Assembly (NCBI RefSeq): GCF_900099965.1
Contig: NZ_FNDJ01000011.1
Span: 248,001 to 312,000, forward strand
DNA: 64,000 nucleotides
Source of the DNA: Nonomuraea jiangxiensis
Lineage (GTDB): Bacteria > Actinomycetota > Actinomycetes > Streptosporangiales > Streptosporangiaceae
Direction: 5' to 3'
In this document: one piece after another, positions 16,550-25,369 of the stretch
Layout: each line of letters starts with the position of its first letter
Numbering within the stretch: position 1 is the first letter of the stretch
Position numbers and translations under genes: made by a program
The notes under the pieces: generated by a model
Seen by the model: the letters and a program-made list of their open reading frames with translations, nothing else
Told to the model about the DNA's origin: nothing
Databases searched by the model: none

Positions 16550-18208
16550 ATGGTGCCCGGCTGGGCCGGCGCCCTGGCGGGGCTGGTGTCCGGGGGCGTG
16601 GCCCTCGGGATGGCGCAGCTCGTGGCCGGCGTCGTGGGGCCGGAGACGTCTCCGGTCGTGGCGGTCGGCGATGCGGCGGTGGACCTGACGCCGGCTCCGC
16701 TCAAGGAGTTCGCGATCAGGACGTTCGGCGAGAGCGACAAGACGGTTCTCGTCGGCGGCGTCCTCGTGGTGCTCGCGGTGATCGCCGCCGCCATCGGGGT
16801 GCTGGCCCGGCGCGCTCGCGCCTACGGTTTCGCCGGGTTGTCCGCGTTCGGGGTGATCGGCCTGCTGGCGGTGCTGACCCGGCCGGACGCCGGGGCCCTG
16901 GACGTGCTGCCGACCCTGATCGGGGTGGTGGCCGCCGCCTGGACCCTCTCCTGGCTGCTGGGGCGGGCGGAGGGCGGACCGGTGCCGGGCTCTGCGACGT
17001 CCGGCGGCGTGGCCGGGGACGGTGCCGGGGTGAAGCGGTCCGTGGCGGGCGCGGATGACGGGCCGCCCGTGGCGGCCGGGGCCGCGGAGGATGTCGGGGT
17101 GGAGCGGCCCGCGGTGATGCGGGCCGGGGCGGAGTTGCGGGCCTTCGACCGGCGGCGGTTGCTGACCGGGGTCGCCGGGGGCGTGGTGGTCGCGGGGGCG
17201 GCGACCGTGCTGGGGCGGCAGCTCGGCGGGCGGCAGACGGTGGACGCCGCGCGGGTGGGGGTGGCGCTGCCCAGGGCCGCGAACCCCGCCAAGCCCCTCC
17301 CAGCGGGTACGGACTTCCACATCAACGGCTTGTCCTCATTTATTACGAAAAATAAGGACTTCTATCGGGTGGACACCGCGCTCGTCGTCCCCCAGGTGGA
17401 GCCCGCCGACTGGACGCTGCGCATCCACGGCCTGGTCGACCGCCCGGTCGAGCTCACCTACGACGACCTGCTGAAAATGCCCCTCACCGAGGCCGACGTC
17501 ACGCTCACCTGCGTCTCCAACGAGGTCGGCGGCCCCTACGTCGGCAACGCCCGCTGGCTGGGCCTGCGCATGTCCGAGGTGCTGCGCCGAGCGGGCCTGC
17601 GGTCCGGTGCCGACATGCTCCTGTCCACCTCCGCCGACGGCTTCACCTGCGGCACCCCGGTGGACGTGGTCATGGACGGGCGCGAGGCACTGTTCGCCGT
17701 CGCGATGAACGGCGAGGCGCTCCCGGTCGAGCACGGCTTCCCGGTGCGCCAGGTGGTGCCCGGCCTGTACGGCTACGTCTCGGCCACCAAGTGGGTGGTG
17801 GACGTCAAGGTCACCACGTTCGACGCGGACGAGGCGTACTGGACGCCGCGCGGCTGGTCCGCCAAGGGCCCGATCAAGACCCAGTCGCGCATCGACGTGC
17901 CCAGGCCAGGCGACTCGCTGCGGGCCGGACGTACCAAGATCGCCGGGGTGGCGTGGGCGCAGCACACCGGAGTGGACGCGGTGGAGGTGCGGGTCGACGG
18001 CGGGCAGTGGAAGCAGGCGACGCTGGCCCAGGTGCCGGGCCCCGACACCTGGCGGCAGTGGTCGATCGACTGGGACCTGGCCGCCGGCGATCACACGATC
18101 CAGGTGCGGGCGACCGACGCCTCCGGATACACCCAGACCGAGCAGCTCGCCCCGCCCGCGCCCGACGGCGCCACCGGGTGGCACACCGTCACGGTGCAGG
18201 CGGCCTGA
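16550..18208 (+). CDS. Membrane-anchored molybdopterin-dependent oxidoreductase (sulfite oxidase family)
   Basis: About 552 residues. The N-terminal part has four hydrophobic segments within about residues 5-145, a Gly/Ala-rich linker and a further hydrophobic stretch with RRRLLTGVAGGVVVAGAATVL (twin-arginine-like), then the sulfite-oxidase molybdopterin domain: TLTCVSNEVGGPYVG supplies the molybdenum-ligand Cys near 321, followed by a C-terminal Mo-co dimerisation domain. Probably exported-side, membrane-tethered and reducing a small substrate; natural substrate and electron partner unknown. Start uncertain between GTG 16508, GTG 16535, ATG 16550 and GTG 16553; AAAGGAAAG lies just before the last two. 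Confidence 0.85.
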   Translation: MVPGWAGALAGLVSGGVALGMAQLVAGVVGPETSPVVAVGDAAVDLTPAPLKEFAIRTFGESDKTVLVGGVLVVLAVIAAAIGVLARRARAYGFAGLSAFGVIGLLAVLTRPDAGALDVLPTLIGVVAAAWTLSWLLGRAEGGPVPGSATSGGVAGDGAGVKRSVAGADDGPPVAAGAAEDVGVERPAVMRAGAELRAFDRRRLLTGVAGGVVVAGAATVLGRQLGGRQTVDAARVGVALPRAANPAKPLPAGTDFHINGLSSFITKNKDFYRVDTALVVPQVEPADWTLRIHGLVDRPVELTYDDLLKMPLTEADVTLTCVSNEVGGPYVGNARWLGLRMSEVLRRAGLRSGADMLLSTSADGFTCGTPVDVVMDGREALFAVAMNGEALPVEHGFPVRQVVPGLYGYVSATKWVVDVKVTTFDADEAYWTPRGWSAKGPIKTQSRIDVPRPGDSLRAGRTKIAGVAWAQHTGVDAVEVRVDGGQWKQATLAQVPGPDTWRQWSIDWDLAAGDHTIQVRATDASGYTQTEQLAPPAPDGATGWHTVTVQAA

Positions 18209-18343
18209 GCCGCCCGCCCGCCCGTGATTGGGGGTGTTTGCCCAGGTAGAGCGGGTGATCCTGGCCTCGAATCTGGCTGACTTCCCCTCCCGGTCACGGT
18301 GACGCCTCTACGATCGTTCGTCGAGCAAGACAGGAGGCAGGCC

Positions 18344-19153
18344 GTGTTCCGCGAGCGCAAGCCGAGTGTCCGATGGGTCCTACCAGAAGGCCGGTACAAC
18401 CCCGCCGTGGCTGAAGGGGTGCGGTGGCTCGACTACGAGCGGGCCGCCGATACCGACGCCGATCCCGCCCCGCCCGCCGCGGAGGTCACCTTCGAGCCCA
18501 TGGACGAGCCCGTCGAGGCGGAGGCCGTGGAGCTCGACTGGTTCGATCAGCGGCAGCGGCCGCCCCGGCTCGCCGACTTCCGGCCGTACGGCGTGCCCGG
18601 CGGGCTCGCGCGGCCGGACCCGCAGGTGGAGCGGGACCTGGCGGAGGCGCTGCGGCCCGGCGCGCGCTTCCCCGACCCGCGTGGCACCTGGGTGCGGCTG
18701 ATCAACGGCGGCGGCCCGGCCGACGACCCGTTCCGCGCCACCAACGCCGCCGACTGCGCGCTCGCCGTCCTGTCCACCTGGCACGGCGAGCCCGCCGCGG
18801 CCGCACCCAGGCTGCCCGAGTACGACGGCATCGGCCGGCCGATGCTGACCGGCGAGTACGGCAGCACGGCCAGGATCGAGCGCTGGGTCGGGCACCGGCT
18901 CCAGTACGCGGGCCAGGGCCGGCACGCCTACCCGATGATCGCGCGGCGGCTGAGCGAGGCCGGGCCCGGGGCGGGCGCGGTCATCGTGGTGCGCTGGCCC
19001 GGCGGCGGCTGCCACGTCTGGAACGCGGTCAACGCCGACGGCGAGGTGATCTGGATCGACGCCCAGCGGGGGCACATGTCCGTCGAGCCGCCGTACTCGA
19101 CGGTGACCGGGGTGTTCTGCGTGATACTCGACCGGCAGGGACGGCCGCGATGA
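18344..19153 (+). CDS. Tox-PL papain-fold glutamine deamidase toxin
   Basis: 269 residues. The C-terminal half carries the Tox-PL (toxin glutamine deamidase) pattern: LINGGGP, then the nucleophile Cys138 in TNAADCALAVLSTWHG, His224 in GGGCHVWNAV and Asp239 in VIWIDAQRG. Family members deamidate glutamines in target proteins. The N-terminal ~110 residues are acidic and proline-rich with no recognised secretion motif. AGGAGG lies 7 nt before the chosen GTG. The stop overlaps the start of a YrhB-like immunity gene by ATGA, the hallmark of a polymorphic toxin pair; target and delivery unknown. Confidence 0.85.
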   Translation: MFRERKPSVRWVLPEGRYNPAVAEGVRWLDYERAADTDADPAPPAAEVTFEPMDEPVEAEAVELDWFDQRQRPPRLADFRPYGVPGGLARPDPQVERDLAEALRPGARFPDPRGTWVRLINGGGPADDPFRATNAADCALAVLSTWHGEPAAAAPRLPEYDGIGRPMLTGEYGSTARIERWVGHRLQYAGQGRHAYPMIARRLSEAGPGAGAVIVVRWPGGGCHVWNAVNADGEVIWIDAQRGHMSVEPPYSTVTGVFCVILDRQGRPR

Positions 19154-19419
19154 ACCACGACCAGGCCAGGGCGCTGGCCGAGGAGTACTTCAACGGCGTG
19201 CGGCCGCTGGACGAGCCGTTGTCGGTGGGGGTGCACGGGTTCGCCGGCGGCTATGTGGCGTGGGTGCGCGACCTGGACCCCGACGATCCCGCCAAACTGC
19301 CGGAGACGCTCGGGGGCGGGTGCGTCGTGATCGACCGGGCCACGGGTGAGGTGGTGGCCCGGCCGCTGCTGGACCCGGAGACGGTCGCGGAGCTCTGGCC
19401 GGGCCGTACGCCCCGCTGA
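19150..19419 (+). CDS. YrhB-like immunity protein (Imm35 type)
   Basis: 89 residues, starting MNHDQARALAEEYF and containing GGCVVIDRATGEVVARPLL, the alpha-beta pattern of YrhB domains used as immunity to papain-like toxins. Overlap with the toxin stop implies coupled translation. Its small, acidic character fits direct binding to the deamidase. It ends 8 nt from the convergent ABC permease stop. Confidence 0.82.
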   Translation: MNHDQARALAEEYFNGVRPLDEPLSVGVHGFAGGYVAWVRDLDPDDPAKLPETLGGGCVVIDRATGEVVARPLLDPETVAELWPGRTPR

Positions 19420-19427
19420 CGGGCGGG

Positions 19428-21914
19428 TCACCCGGTGGCGAGGGAGTCGACGATCGAGGCCCGCGCGGCCCGGCGGGCCGGGAGGACGGCGGCCAGCACG
19501 CCCGCCAGCCCGGACAGCAGCACGAAGAGCACGACCTGCGGCACGGGCAACGAGTAGGCCGCGTCGGCCAGCATCGCCATCATGGCCGCCCAGCCGAAGA
19601 CCCCGCCGAGCACCACCCCGACCAGCGCCCCGATCAGCCCGAGCACCAGCGCCTCGATCGAGAGCATGCCGCGTAGCTGCCGCCGGGTCAGCCCCAGGGC
19701 GCGCAGCAGGGCCGACTCCCTGGTCCGCTCGTGTACCGACAACGAGAGCGTGTTCGCGATGCCCAGCAGGGAGATCAGGATCGCCAGCCCCAGCAGCCCA
19801 GTGACGATCATGAGCACCATGTCCAGCGTCTCGTCGAACTCGCCGCGTACCTCGGTCGAGCTCGTCACCTGCACGACCGGGTAGTTGGCCGCGGCGGCGT
19901 CCACCAGCTTCCTGGCCTGTTCCGGTGGCACGCCGTCCTTGGCGTTGACCATCACCATCGTGTCCGGCACCGCGCCGAAGTACCGGTCGAACGGCCCTTC
20001 CGCCACCGTGACGGGCGGGAGCGACGACTGGGAGCCGTCGAGCAGTGCGGTCACCCTCAGCGCCACCCGGCCCGCCTCGGCCGTCTGGAGGGAGAGCGAG
20101 TCGCCGACCCGCGCGCCGAGGTCTCTGGCCGTGGACTCGTTGAGGGCCACCTGACCGGGGCCGAAGCCCGTCATGCTGCCGGAGGCGACGGCGGGGGTGA
20201 TCGGCCCGCTGTAGGTGCCGACGTCGACCCGCCGGCCCGCCACCGTGGCCCTGACCTCGCGGATCTGCACCACCGAGGACAGCTCGGGCCGCCGGCGCAG
20301 CTCGGCCGCCACCGCCCTCGGGACCACGGGGTCCCGCTCCTGGCCGGCCAGCAGATAGTCGATCGGGAACTGCGCGTCGAGCTGGGCCGTCATCGTCGTC
20401 CTGGTGGACGCGGTGACCACCGAGATCAGCGTCATGAGCGTCACGCCGATCGTCAGTGCCACGGTCGTGGTCGCCGCCCGCCCCGGGTTGCGTGCCGCGT
20501 TCTCCACCGCGAGCCGCCCCGGCACCCCGAACAGCCTGGCGGGCAGCCGGCCGACCACCGCGCTCAGCGGCTTGACCAGCACCGGGCCCAGGATCAGCAC
20601 GGCCAGGAAGGTCAGCGCGCCGCCGGCCACCACGACGACGAGCGAGAGCTGGCCGGGGTCGAACATCAGCACGCCGGCCGCGGTCGTGCCGAGCCCGGCC
20701 ACCAGCAGGAGACCGGAGACGATCAGCCGCGGCAGGCCCGTGCGGAACGCCGGCTCCTCCACCTGGGCACGCAGCGCCGCGATCGGCGGGACCCGGGTGG
20801 CCGCCCTGGCGGGCAGCACGGCCGCGCCCACGGTCACCAGCAGGCCGACGGCCAGGCCGATGGCCATCGTGGCCGGGGTGAGCGACGCGGTCGCGTCGGT
20901 GGGCAGCGGGGTGTCGAACACGCCGAGCACGGTCAGGGCGAGCGCGGCCAGGCCGTACCCGGCGAGCAGGCCCAGCGCGGAGGCGAGCGCACCCACCACG
21001 GCGGACTCCAGCAGGATCGAGCCGAACACCTGCGCCCTGGTGGCCCCGACACACCGCAGCAGCGCCATCTCCCTGGTGCGCTGCGCGACCAGGATGTTGA
21101 AGGTGTTGTAGATGACGAGCGCGGCCACCATCATCGCCACGATCCCGAACAGCAGCAGGGCCAGCGTGAACGAGCGCGCCTCCACCCCGGCGGCCCTGGC
21201 CAGGTCGGCGGCCAGTTCGTCGCCGGTCTTGACCACGTGGCCGGGCCCGGCGGCGGCCGCGACGGCCCGCTCCAGCCCGGGAGCGTCGCCCGCGACGTCG
21301 ATCTCGCGGTAGCCCTTCGCGCCGGTGAGGCGCTGGGTGGTGGCGGGGGTGAAGCCGAGCGCGCCGGTGACGGCCAGCATCTGGTCCACGCCGGTGTCGA
21401 TCAGGCCGACGAGCTCGAACCGGTGCTCGCCCCTCTCATGGTCGAGCACGGTGATCGTGTCGCCGATCCGGAAGCCCTGGGCCTTGGCGGTGTTCTCGTC
21501 CAGCACGGCGGCGTGGTCGTCGGTGCCGGGGCCGGTGCCGGAGACGACGTTCGTGCGGTCGAGCGGGCCGCGGACGACCGACAGGGCCGTGGTGGGCAGG
21601 CTCCCGACGGTCTTGCCGTCCCTGCCCAGCAGCGGTGCCGGGCCGCGGACCAGGCCCTGGGCGTCGGTCACGCCGTCCAGCGCGCGGATCCGGTCCAGCA
21701 GCCGCGCGGGCAGCACCGCGTGGGCGTCCCTGGGCAGTACGGCCACGTCCACCTTGTCCGCGTCGGCCGTGACGCGCTGGGAGAAGGCCGCCTGGACGGT
21801 GTCGTTCAGCACGAACGTGCCCGCGATGAAGCCCACTCCCAGCAGGATCGCCAGCGCGGTCAGCAGCAGCCTGAGCCGGTGCGCGCGCAGCCCGGCGAGT
21901 GCCGTCCTCAGCAC
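19428..21914 (-). CDS. ABC transporter permease with two FtsX domains
   Basis: 828 residues. One N-terminal helix (about 8-34) is followed by a large extracellular domain, three helices of the first FtsX domain (starting about 250), two helices near 400-460, a second extracellular domain and three C-terminal FtsX helices. This is the duplicated FtsX layout of export or mechanotransmission permeases. It starts one base after the stop of the ATPase gene, so the two form one transporter. Substrate unknown; lipoprotein, peptide or cell-wall stress functions are typical. Confidence 0.92.
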   Translation of the reverse strand: MLRTALAGLRAHRLRLLLTALAILLGVGFIAGTFVLNDTVQAAFSQRVTADADKVDVAVLPRDAHAVLPARLLDRIRALDGVTDAQGLVRGPAPLLGRDGKTVGSLPTTALSVVRGPLDRTNVVSGTGPGTDDHAAVLDENTAKAQGFRIGDTITVLDHERGEHRFELVGLIDTGVDQMLAVTGALGFTPATTQRLTGAKGYREIDVAGDAPGLERAVAAAAGPGHVVKTGDELAADLARAAGVEARSFTLALLLFGIVAMMVAALVIYNTFNILVAQRTREMALLRCVGATRAQVFGSILLESAVVGALASALGLLAGYGLAALALTVLGVFDTPLPTDATASLTPATMAIGLAVGLLVTVGAAVLPARAATRVPPIAALRAQVEEPAFRTGLPRLIVSGLLLVAGLGTTAAGVLMFDPGQLSLVVVVAGGALTFLAVLILGPVLVKPLSAVVGRLPARLFGVPGRLAVENAARNPGRAATTTVALTIGVTLMTLISVVTASTRTTMTAQLDAQFPIDYLLAGQERDPVVPRAVAAELRRRPELSSVVQIREVRATVAGRRVDVGTYSGPITPAVASGSMTGFGPGQVALNESTARDLGARVGDSLSLQTAEAGRVALRVTALLDGSQSSLPPVTVAEGPFDRYFGAVPDTMVMVNAKDGVPPEQARKLVDAAAANYPVVQVTSSTEVRGEFDETLDMVLMIVTGLLGLAILISLLGIANTLSLSVHERTRESALLRALGLTRRQLRGMLSIEALVLGLIGALVGVVLGGVFGWAAMMAMLADAAYSLPVPQVVLFVLLSGLAGVLAAVLPARRAARASIVDSLATG

Positions 21915-21915
21915 C

Positions 21916-22668
21916 TCACGCCTCCAGCTTCACGAGCGTGTCCAGCACGGACTGCGGCGTCGGCGTGGCGAGCTCGGTGACCAGCTCGCCGTCGCGCAGG
22001 AACACCACCCGGTCGGCGTACGAGGCCGCCACGGGGTCGTGCGTGACCATGACGATGGTCTGGCCCAGCTCGCGTACCGAGGTGCGCAGGAAGGACAGGA
22101 TCTCGGCGCCGCTGCGGGAGTCGAGATTGCCCGTCGGCTCATCGGCGAAGATCACCTGCGGCTTGCTGATGAGCGCCCTGGCCACGGCCACGCGCTGCTG
22201 CTGGCCACCGGAGAGCTCGGCCGGCCGGTGCGAGAGCCGGTTGCGCAGCCCGACGGTGTCGATGACCCGGTCGAACAGCGGCTGGTCGGCCTGCCGGGAG
22301 GCGATCTCCAGGGGCAGCCGGATGTTCTGCTCGGCGGTCAGCGTGGGCAGCAGGTTGAAGGACTGGAAGACGAACCCGATCCGTTCGCGGCGCAGCCGGG
22401 TGAGCCGCCGGTCGTCCAGCGCGGTCAGCTCCACGTCGCCGACGTGCACGGTGCCGGAGGTGGCGGCGTCGAGGCCGGCCAGGCAGTGCATCAGGGTGGA
22501 CTTGCCCGATCCGGAGGGGCCCATGATGGCGGTGAACGCGCCGGTCGCGAAGGCCACGTTCACGCCGCGCAGGGCGTGCACGACGGCGTCGCCCTGGCCG
22601 TACACCTTGGTCAGATCGGTGGCCACCACGGCGGGCGGGGCCTGGTGCCGGTTGTCCGTGAGTGTCAC
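21916..22668 (-). CDS. ABC transporter ATP-binding protein (MacB/LolD type)
   Basis: About 250 residues. Walker A GPSGSGKSTL, Q-loop FVFQSFNLLP, signature LSGGQQQRVAVARAL and Walker B VIFADEPTGNLD are intact. It powers the FtsX permease downstream. The GTG at 22668 is preferred because AAGGAG sits 5 nt before it; the GTG at 22674 would abut the ribosome site. The two-component genes lie about 100 nt upstream on the same strand and may control it. Confidence 0.94.
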   Translation of the reverse strand: MTLTDNRHQAPPAVVATDLTKVYGQGDAVVHALRGVNVAFATGAFTAIMGPSGSGKSTLMHCLAGLDAATSGTVHVGDVELTALDDRRLTRLRRERIGFVFQSFNLLPTLTAEQNIRLPLEIASRQADQPLFDRVIDTVGLRNRLSHRPAELSGGQQQRVAVARALISKPQVIFADEPTGNLDSRSGAEILSFLRTSVRELGQTIVMVTHDPVAASYADRVVFLRDGELVTELATPTPQSVLDTLVKLEA

Positions 22669-22776
22669 GGTCACTCCTTGTCATGATTTATCAGCGCAAA
22701 CCACGTTAGGAGCGGAAATTTCGCCATCCATGGGCCCTGAGGAGGGACTTCGCGTACGCGGTTGGATGACCCCCGG

Positions 22777-23427
22777 TCAGACTTGTGGCCGATGCGAGGG
22801 CACGACCAGCCCGGTCTCGTACGCGTAGACCACCGCCTGGGCCCGGTCCCGCAGGCCCAGCTTGGCCAGCACCCGGCCCAGATGCGTCTTCACCGTGGCC
22901 TCCGCGACCTCCAGGCCGCCCGCGATCTCCTGGTTGGACAGGCCGCCGGCCACCATGAGCAGCACCTCGCGCTCGCGCGGCGTCAGCTCGGACACCGCCG
23001 ACAGCTCCTCGGTCGGCAGGTGAGCGGCGAACCTGTCCAGCATGCGCCGCAGCGTGCTCGGCGCCACCACCGCGTCGCCCGCGTGCACGAGCTTGATGGC
23101 GTTGACCAGCTCGCCGGGCGGCACGTCCTTCAGCAGGAATCCGGCCGCGCCCGCCTTGACCGCAGCGAAGGCGTATTCGTCCAGGTCGAACGTGGTCAGG
23201 ATGAGCACCTTCGGCCCCTCGATGCGCCGGGTGGCCTCCACGCCGTCCATGTGCGGCATGCGTACGTCCATGAGCACGACGTCGACCTCGGTCGTCCTCA
23301 GCAGCTCCAGCGCCGCGAGCCCGTCGCCGGCCTCCGCGACGACCTCGATGTCCGGCTGGGCCCCGAGCACCATCCTGAACCCGGCCCGCAGCAGCTCCTG
23401 GTCGTCGACCAGCATCACCCGAATCAC
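22777..23427 (-). CDS. NarL/LuxR-family response regulator
   Basis: 216 residues: receiver domain with Asp54 (VVLMDVRMP), Thr in ILTTFD and Lys in LLKDVPP, then a LuxR helix-turn-helix (ELTPREREVLLMVAGGLSNQEIA, about 148-205). Phosphorylated by the histidine kinase encoded 15 nt upstream. The most likely targets are the adjacent ABC transporter and the divergent gene at 24773. Confidence 0.94.
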   Translation of the reverse strand: MIRVMLVDDQELLRAGFRMVLGAQPDIEVVAEAGDGLAALELLRTTEVDVVLMDVRMPHMDGVEATRRIEGPKVLILTTFDLDEYAFAAVKAGAAGFLLKDVPPGELVNAIKLVHAGDAVVAPSTLRRMLDRFAAHLPTEELSAVSELTPREREVLLMVAGGLSNQEIAGGLEVAEATVKTHLGRVLAKLGLRDRAQAVVYAYETGLVVPSHRPQV

Positions 23428-23442
23428 CAGGCCCCTCCCTTC

Positions 23443-24609
23443 CTATGCCGCCTTGACCATGGGCAACCGGGCCAGCACCTCGAAGCCGCCGCCCTGCCTG
23501 GGGCCCGCCGCCACGGTGCCGCCGTACATGACGACCCGCTCGCGCATGCCGATCAGGCCGTGCCCGTCGGGGCTCCTGGGGGCCGCCGCGCCCCGGCCGT
23601 CGTCCGTCACGCGCACGACCAGGTCCGGGCCCCCGTAGTCGACCTCCACGAGGGCGCGCACGCCGGGGCCGCCGTGTTTGAGGGCATTGGTTAGCGCCTC
23701 CTGGACGATCCGGTAGACGGCCAGCTGCTGGCCCTCGGGCAACTCGGCAGGCGCCCCGCCGACGCGGAGCAGGGCGGGCACGGCCGAGCCGCGTACGAGC
23801 TCTTCGAGCTGCCCGAGACCGGGCTGCGGGGTGTAGTCGGTGCTCGGGGCCTCGTCCCCGCGCAGCACGCCGACCAGCCTGCGCATCTCGGCGAGGGCGG
23901 CGCGGCCGGTCTTGGAGATGTTCCTGACGGCCTGGCGGGCCTCCTCGGGGTCGCTGTCCAGGGCGTAGCCGGCGCCGTCGGCCTGCACCACCATCACGCT
24001 GACGTTGTGCGCCACGACGTCGTGCAGCTCCCTGGCGATCCTCGCGCGCTCGGCCGCCGCGGCCATCCTGGCCTGCTGGTCCCGCTCGCGTTCGGCTCGC
24101 TCGGCCCGCTCCTCCAGACCTTCCAGGTAGCGCCTGCGGGTGCTGGCGTACAGGCCGGCCAGCCAGACGGTCACCACGAACACCGAGCCGCTGAAGAACA
24201 TGCCGAGCGTGGGCGTCTGCCAGTTGACCAGTGCCAGGAACACGCCCAGCTCCGTCACCAGCAGCGCCGCCAGCGCCCAGCGGAACACGCACTGGTAGGC
24301 CACCGCCCACAGGGCGACCAGGATCGCGCCGTTCGCCGGTATCGGGGCGGCGTGCGCCAGCCACTGGCCGAAGCTGATCAGCGCGATGACGGCGAAGGAG
24401 GTGAGCGGCCGGCGGCGCCACGCCAGCGGCAGCAGCAGGATCGCCGACAGGCCCAGGTAGCGGGCCTGGGCGAGGAGGAGATCGGGCCCGCTGACGCTGG
24501 CCGCGTACGGGATCGCCAGGAGCAGGCACAACAGGGCCAGCGGCGCCATCCGGGAGACGGTCGCCGGCTTCTCGTGGCGTCGCGACCACGCCCGCATCCT
24601 GCCGAACAC
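23443..24609 (-). CDS. Sensor histidine kinase (HisKA_3 type)
   Basis: 388 residues. About five hydrophobic segments lie in residues 21-155, a short coiled-coil linker (YLEGLEERAERAERERDQQ) follows, then the HisKA_3 dimerisation helix with phospho-His196 (RIARELHDVVAHN) and a HATPase domain with DDGRGA and GLIGMRER. No extracytoplasmic sensor domain is visible, so the signal may be sensed in the membrane. GTG start at 24609; the ATG at 24597 is an alternative. Confidence 0.92.
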   Translation of the reverse strand: MFGRMRAWSRRHEKPATVSRMAPLALLCLLLAIPYAASVSGPDLLLAQARYLGLSAILLLPLAWRRRPLTSFAVIALISFGQWLAHAAPIPANGAILVALWAVAYQCVFRWALAALLVTELGVFLALVNWQTPTLGMFFSGSVFVVTVWLAGLYASTRRRYLEGLEERAERAERERDQQARMAAAAERARIARELHDVVAHNVSVMVVQADGAGYALDSDPEEARQAVRNISKTGRAALAEMRRLVGVLRGDEAPSTDYTPQPGLGQLEELVRGSAVPALLRVGGAPAELPEGQQLAVYRIVQEALTNALKHGGPGVRALVEVDYGGPDLVVRVTDDGRGAAAPRSPDGHGLIGMRERVVMYGGTVAAGPRQGGGFEVLARLPMVKAA

Positions 24610-24676
24610 ATCATCACGATATGTATCCGCGGCCCGGTCCGGTTCCGCCTGGAGGTGGAAGTACGGGTACGACCCA

Positions 24677-24710
24677 GGTCTTACGTGATCCGGTCTTACA
24701 GCGGGCTTAC
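24677..24710. repeat. Three direct repeats in the divergent promoter region
   Basis: GGTCTTAC occurs at 24677-24684 and 24692-24699, with a close copy GGGCTTAC at 24703-24710. They lie between the kinase gene and the plus-strand gene at 24773, about 60 nt before the latter. Confidence 0.45.
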
Positions 24711-24772
24711 GGGGGTTGGGGCATGCTGTTCTTTGGGAGCGCCCTTCGCGGGGCGAGTAAAGGGAGATCGTG

Positions 24773-25276
24773 ATGGCGGATCATGATCGAAACGTCGGGT
24801 CGCGCGGTGAAGAGGAAGCACCGCGCGACCCGGCCCCAGCGGGGACCGGGGACACCGGCGACTTACCCCCGGACGACCAGTTGAGCTACGGCGAGGCGCC
24901 CGACGGCCCTACGCCACGATCATCCGGCTACCGGCCTGGCGCGGACACCATCCCACCTGGCATGCCGGGCTCGGGCGGCTGGGAGCGTGAGTCCTCCTTC
25001 AGGGACTTCTTCCGGCAGAAGCAGGCCCAGATCATCGGTGCGGGGCTCATCGGCCTGGTCGTCGGCGGCCTGCTCGGTGGCGGTGCCGTGCTCTTCGTCA
25101 GCAGCGTCGTGGAGCGGAACGAGATGCACGCGCCCTACCGCCCAGGACAGGACTTCTTCCACCCGGTCGAGCCGTCCTGCCGGACCACTCCCACGGGCGT
25201 CCATTGCGTCGCGCCGCCGTTGAAGATGCCCCGGCCGGTCCCGACCTTCGTCCCCGAACCCACCCGCACCGGTTGA
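24773..25276 (+). CDS. Single-pass membrane hypothetical protein
   Basis: About 167 residues. The first ~80 are disordered, acidic and proline-rich; a basic stretch (RDFFRQKQAQ) precedes one transmembrane segment (IIGAGLIGLVVGGLLGGGAVLFV, about 88-110), and a short extracellular tail holds two cysteines (SCRTTPTGVHCVAPP). The inside-out topology follows the positive-inside rule. No family recognised. AAAGGGAGA precedes the ATG at 24773. It is divergent from the two-component system, which may regulate it. Confidence 0.75.
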   Translation: MADHDRNVGSRGEEEAPRDPAPAGTGDTGDLPPDDQLSYGEAPDGPTPRSSGYRPGADTIPPGMPGSGGWERESSFRDFFRQKQAQIIGAGLIGLVVGGLLGGGAVLFVSSVVERNEMHAPYRPGQDFFHPVEPSCRTTPTGVHCVAPPLKMPRPVPTFVPEPTRTG

Positions 25277-25293
25277 TTTTCTGTCGAGAAAAG

Positions 25294-25366
25294 TAGGGCC
25301 GGTGGGATTCGAACCCACACTAACAGCCACCTAAAGACTGCGCCTCTGCCATTGGGCTACGACCCC
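25294..25366 (-). tRNA. tRNA with UAG anticodon, Leu-like but class I size
   Basis: On the minus strand the acceptor arm GGGGTCG pairs with CGGCCCT (two G-U pairs), discriminator A, no encoded CCA. D arm: GCC...GGC with GG in the loop and the AGA turn typical of tRNA-Leu. Anticodon stem CAGTC/GGCTG around TTTAGGT, giving anticodon TAG (reads CUA). T arm GTGGG-TTCGAAT-CCCAC. The variable loop is only TTAGT, whereas bacterial tRNA-Leu normally has a long variable arm. The tRNA call is secure; the amino-acid identity is not. Confidence 0.85.
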
Positions 25367-25369
25367 TTT

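Noticed and set aside
19731..21980. A 749-codon open frame opposite the FtsX permease
   Set aside because: Shadow ORF; low-complexity His/Gln/Arg/Gly translation and full overlap with a clear membrane protein.
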